Below are positions 41,860 to 43,392 of a stretch of DNA of 43,392 nt, piece by piece. Origin of the DNA: Bacteroidales bacterium (GTDB taxonomy: Bacteria > Bacteroidota > Bacteroidia > Bacteroidales > P3). Each line of letters begins with the position of its first letter. Position 1 is the first letter of the stretch. The stretch spans positions 1 through 43,392 of the forward strand of contig JAKVOZ010000016.1 of assembly GCA_022482545.1 (NCBI GenBank), written 5' to 3'. The position numbers were made by a program, and so were the translations under genes. The notes below the pieces were generated by a model that saw only the letters and a list, made by a program, of their open reading frames with translations, made no database searches and was not told the DNA's origin.

Positions 41860-42999
41860 ATGGATTTTAGCTTAACACGACAAGAAGAATTATTTTTGCA
41901 AATGATTAGAGAATTTGCAGAAAAAGAAGTCAAGCCTTTGGCAGCAGAAATAGATGAGCAAGAACGTTTTCCTATGGAGACAGTTGAAAAAATGCGTAAA
42001 ATAGGCTTAATGGGAATTCCTGTTCCTAAAGAATATGGCGGACAAGGTGGAACAAATCAAATGTACACAATGGCTGTTGAAGAACTTTCAAGAGTTTGTG
42101 CTACAACTGGAGTTGTTGTTTCTGCTCATACATCTTTATGTATGGCACCAATTATGGAAAATGGAACAGAAGAACAAAAACAAAAATATCTTCCAAAACT
42201 TGCATCTGGTGAATGGATAGGAGCTTTTGGGCTTACTGAACCAAATGCAGGAACAGACGCAGCAATGCAACAAACAACAGCAGAAGATAAAGGAGATAAA
42301 TGGATTTTAAACGGAAGTAAGATTTTTATAACTAATGCCGGTTATGCTGATGTTTATATCATAATCGCAATGACAGATAAATCTCTTGGTAATAAAGGTA
42401 TTTCTGCTTTCATTGTTGAAAAAGGTATGAAAGGTTTTTCTATTGGAAAGAAAGAGAAAAAACTTGGTATTAGAGGTTCAGCAACATGTGAGCTTATATT
42501 TGAAAATTGTGAAGTTCCAAAAGAAAATCTTCTTGGCAAGATGGGAAAAGGATTTAATATCGCTATGAAAACTCTTGATGGAGGTAGAATAGGCATAGCA
42601 TCTCAAGCATTAGGAATAGCACAAGGAGCAATGGACGAAACTGTTAAATATACAAAAGAGAGAAAACAATTTGGTAGATCAATAGCTCAATTCCAAAACA
42701 CACAATTTCAATTAGCTAATTTAGAAACAAAAATAAATGCAGCTCGTTTTCTTGTTCGTAGTGCAGCATATAAGAAAGATAAAGGATTACCTTATTCAAA
42801 AGATGCAGCAATGGCCAAACTTTATGCAGCAGAAACAGCAATGGAAGTTACAACAAAAGCCATTCAATTCCACGGAGGATATGGTTATACGAGAGAATAT
42901 CCAATTGAAAGAATGTTTAGAGATGCCAAAATAACAGAAATATATGAAGGTACAAGTGAAGTACAACGTATGGTTATTGCAGCTCATTTATTAAAATAA
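41860..42999 (+). CDS. Acyl-CoA dehydrogenase (butyryl-CoA dehydrogenase type)
   Basis: A 379-residue FAD enzyme of the short-chain acyl-CoA dehydrogenase family. Motifs: AFGLTEPNAGTDAAMQQTTA, WILNGSKIFITNAGYADVYI, RIGIASQALGIAQGAMDETV, YTKERKQFGRSIAQFQNTQF and FHGGYGYTREYPIERMFRDA. The catalytic base is Glu363 in YEGTSEVQR, the position found in short-chain enzymes. With etfB directly behind it, the pair resembles the Bcd-EtfBA system that reduces crotonyl-CoA to butyryl-CoA in anaerobes. The exact chain length is inferred. Confidence 0.9.
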   Translation: MDFSLTRQEELFLQMIREFAEKEVKPLAAEIDEQERFPMETVEKMRKIGLMGIPVPKEYGGQGGTNQMYTMAVEELSRVCATTGVVVSAHTSLCMAPIMENGTEEQKQKYLPKLASGEWIGAFGLTEPNAGTDAAMQQTTAEDKGDKWILNGSKIFITNAGYADVYIIIAMTDKSLGNKGISAFIVEKGMKGFSIGKKEKKLGIRGSATCELIFENCEVPKENLLGKMGKGFNIAMKTLDGGRIGIASQALGIAQGAMDETVKYTKERKQFGRSIAQFQNTQFQLANLETKINAARFLVRSAAYKKDKGLPYSKDAAMAKLYAAETAMEVTTKAIQFHGGYGYTREYPIERMFRDAKITEIYEGTSEVQRMVIAAHLLK

Positions 43000-43021
43000 T
43001 GATTAATAAGAGAAAATAAAT

Positions 43022-43392
43022 ATGAAAGTAGTAGTTTGTATAAAACAAGTTCCAGATACAACAGAAGTTAAATTAGACCCAAAAACAGGTACATTGATAC
43101 GTGAAGGAGTTCCAAGTATAATGAATCCTGATGATAAAGGTGGATTAGAATTAGCTTTACAATTAAAAGATAAGTATAATGCTCATGTTACTGTAATAAC
43201 AATGGGCCCTCCACAAGCAGATGCAATTCTTAGAGAAGCTTTTGCGATGGGAGTAGATAGAGCTATATTATTAACAGATAGAAAATTTGCAGGAGCAGAT
43301 ACACTTGCAACATCAAACGCTTTGGCAGGAGCATTACGTTGTATTGATTACGATTTAATAATTACTGGTCGTCAAGCAATAGATGGAGATAC
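43022..43392 (+). CDS. etfB: Electron transfer flavoprotein beta subunit, N-terminal part
   Basis: The reading frame is open to the window edge (123 residues seen). It begins MKVVVCIKQVPDTTEVKLDP, continues VPSIMNPDDKGGLELALQLK and VTVITMGPPQADAILREAFA, then ADTLATSNALAGALR, and ends LIITGRQAIDGD. These segments closely resemble EtfB of butyrate-forming, bifurcating systems such as that of Acidaminococcus. It starts 22 bases after the acyl-CoA dehydrogenase gene. EtfA should follow beyond the window. Confidence 0.92.
   Translation, partial: MKVVVCIKQVPDTTEVKLDPKTGTLIREGVPSIMNPDDKGGLELALQLKDKYNAHVTVITMGPPQADAILREAFAMGVDRAILLTDRKFAGADTLATSNALAGALRCIDYDLIITGRQAIDGD

Overview
This is an AT-rich chromosomal segment (roughly 70% A+T by eye) from a member of the Bacteroidota, most likely an anaerobic, fermentative Bacteroidales-type organism. 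The evidence is the promoter type (a -7 element TAnnTTTG, often ending TTTGC, in front of many genes), two proteins with type IX secretion C-terminal domains, several PorT/OmpA-type outer-membrane proteins, the long NusB, and the gene order nusB-DUF1573-yajC-ybbR-coaE. I see no phage, plasmid, CRISPR, IS element, rRNA or tRNA. Nearly all genes are housekeeping genes or familiar Bacteroidota families.

Layout. Positions 1-875 hold the 5' part of rho on the minus strand. It has two apparent frameshifts in its variable N-terminal insert and a leader hairpin that looks like an attenuator. Positions 1065-3824 hold a small membrane protein and a fused NfnAB-type flavoprotein. Positions 3933-7346 hold outer-membrane and exported proteins, an O-methyltransferase and a lipocalin. 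Positions 7838-14159 form a five-gene minus-strand operon (DnaJ/TerB protein, large membrane protein, CCA/HD nucleotidyltransferase, miaA, OmpA-like lipid/peptidoglycan anchor). Positions 14261-18535 hold a ZIP transporter, a two-domain glycosyltransferase, a tiny lipoprotein and ornithine aminotransferase. Positions 18665-23322 hold, on the minus strand, a MATE exporter, a D-2-hydroxyacid dehydrogenase and an M3 peptidase. Positions 23566-27812 hold a T9SS cargo protein, truA, ilvE and a family 4 glycosyltransferase. Positions 28009-31438 hold the nusB-to-coaE operon. Positions 31535-33806 hold a T9SS serine protease, a small lipoprotein and a SprT-like protein. Positions 33903-41703 hold manC, asnS, rpoN, a degenerate PAP2 protein, a LysM/M23 peptidase, ribH, fmt and HU. 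The window ends in an acyl-CoA dehydrogenase followed by etfB (partial).

The most unusual thing I found is not a gene. At least ten intergenic gaps carry short arrays with an exact 21-base period. The forward unit begins TAAAACGAAG and continues AAATA, then a T-rich tail. The other orientation begins TATTTCTTnG. Units follow each other in 21-base phase even where they are degenerate or alternate in orientation. Two arrays start exactly on the stop codon of the preceding gene, and three form strong hairpins that probably act as terminators. One two-unit copy lies inside a coding region. I do not recognise this family, and all counts were made by eye.

Metabolically the window pairs two probable flavin-based electron-transfer modules: the NfnAB fusion (NADH/ferredoxin/NADPH) and the acyl-CoA dehydrogenase/Etf pair. 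Both fit a strict anaerobe. Cell-envelope biogenesis (manC, two glycosyltransferases, OmpA, M23, T9SS cargo) is the other main theme.
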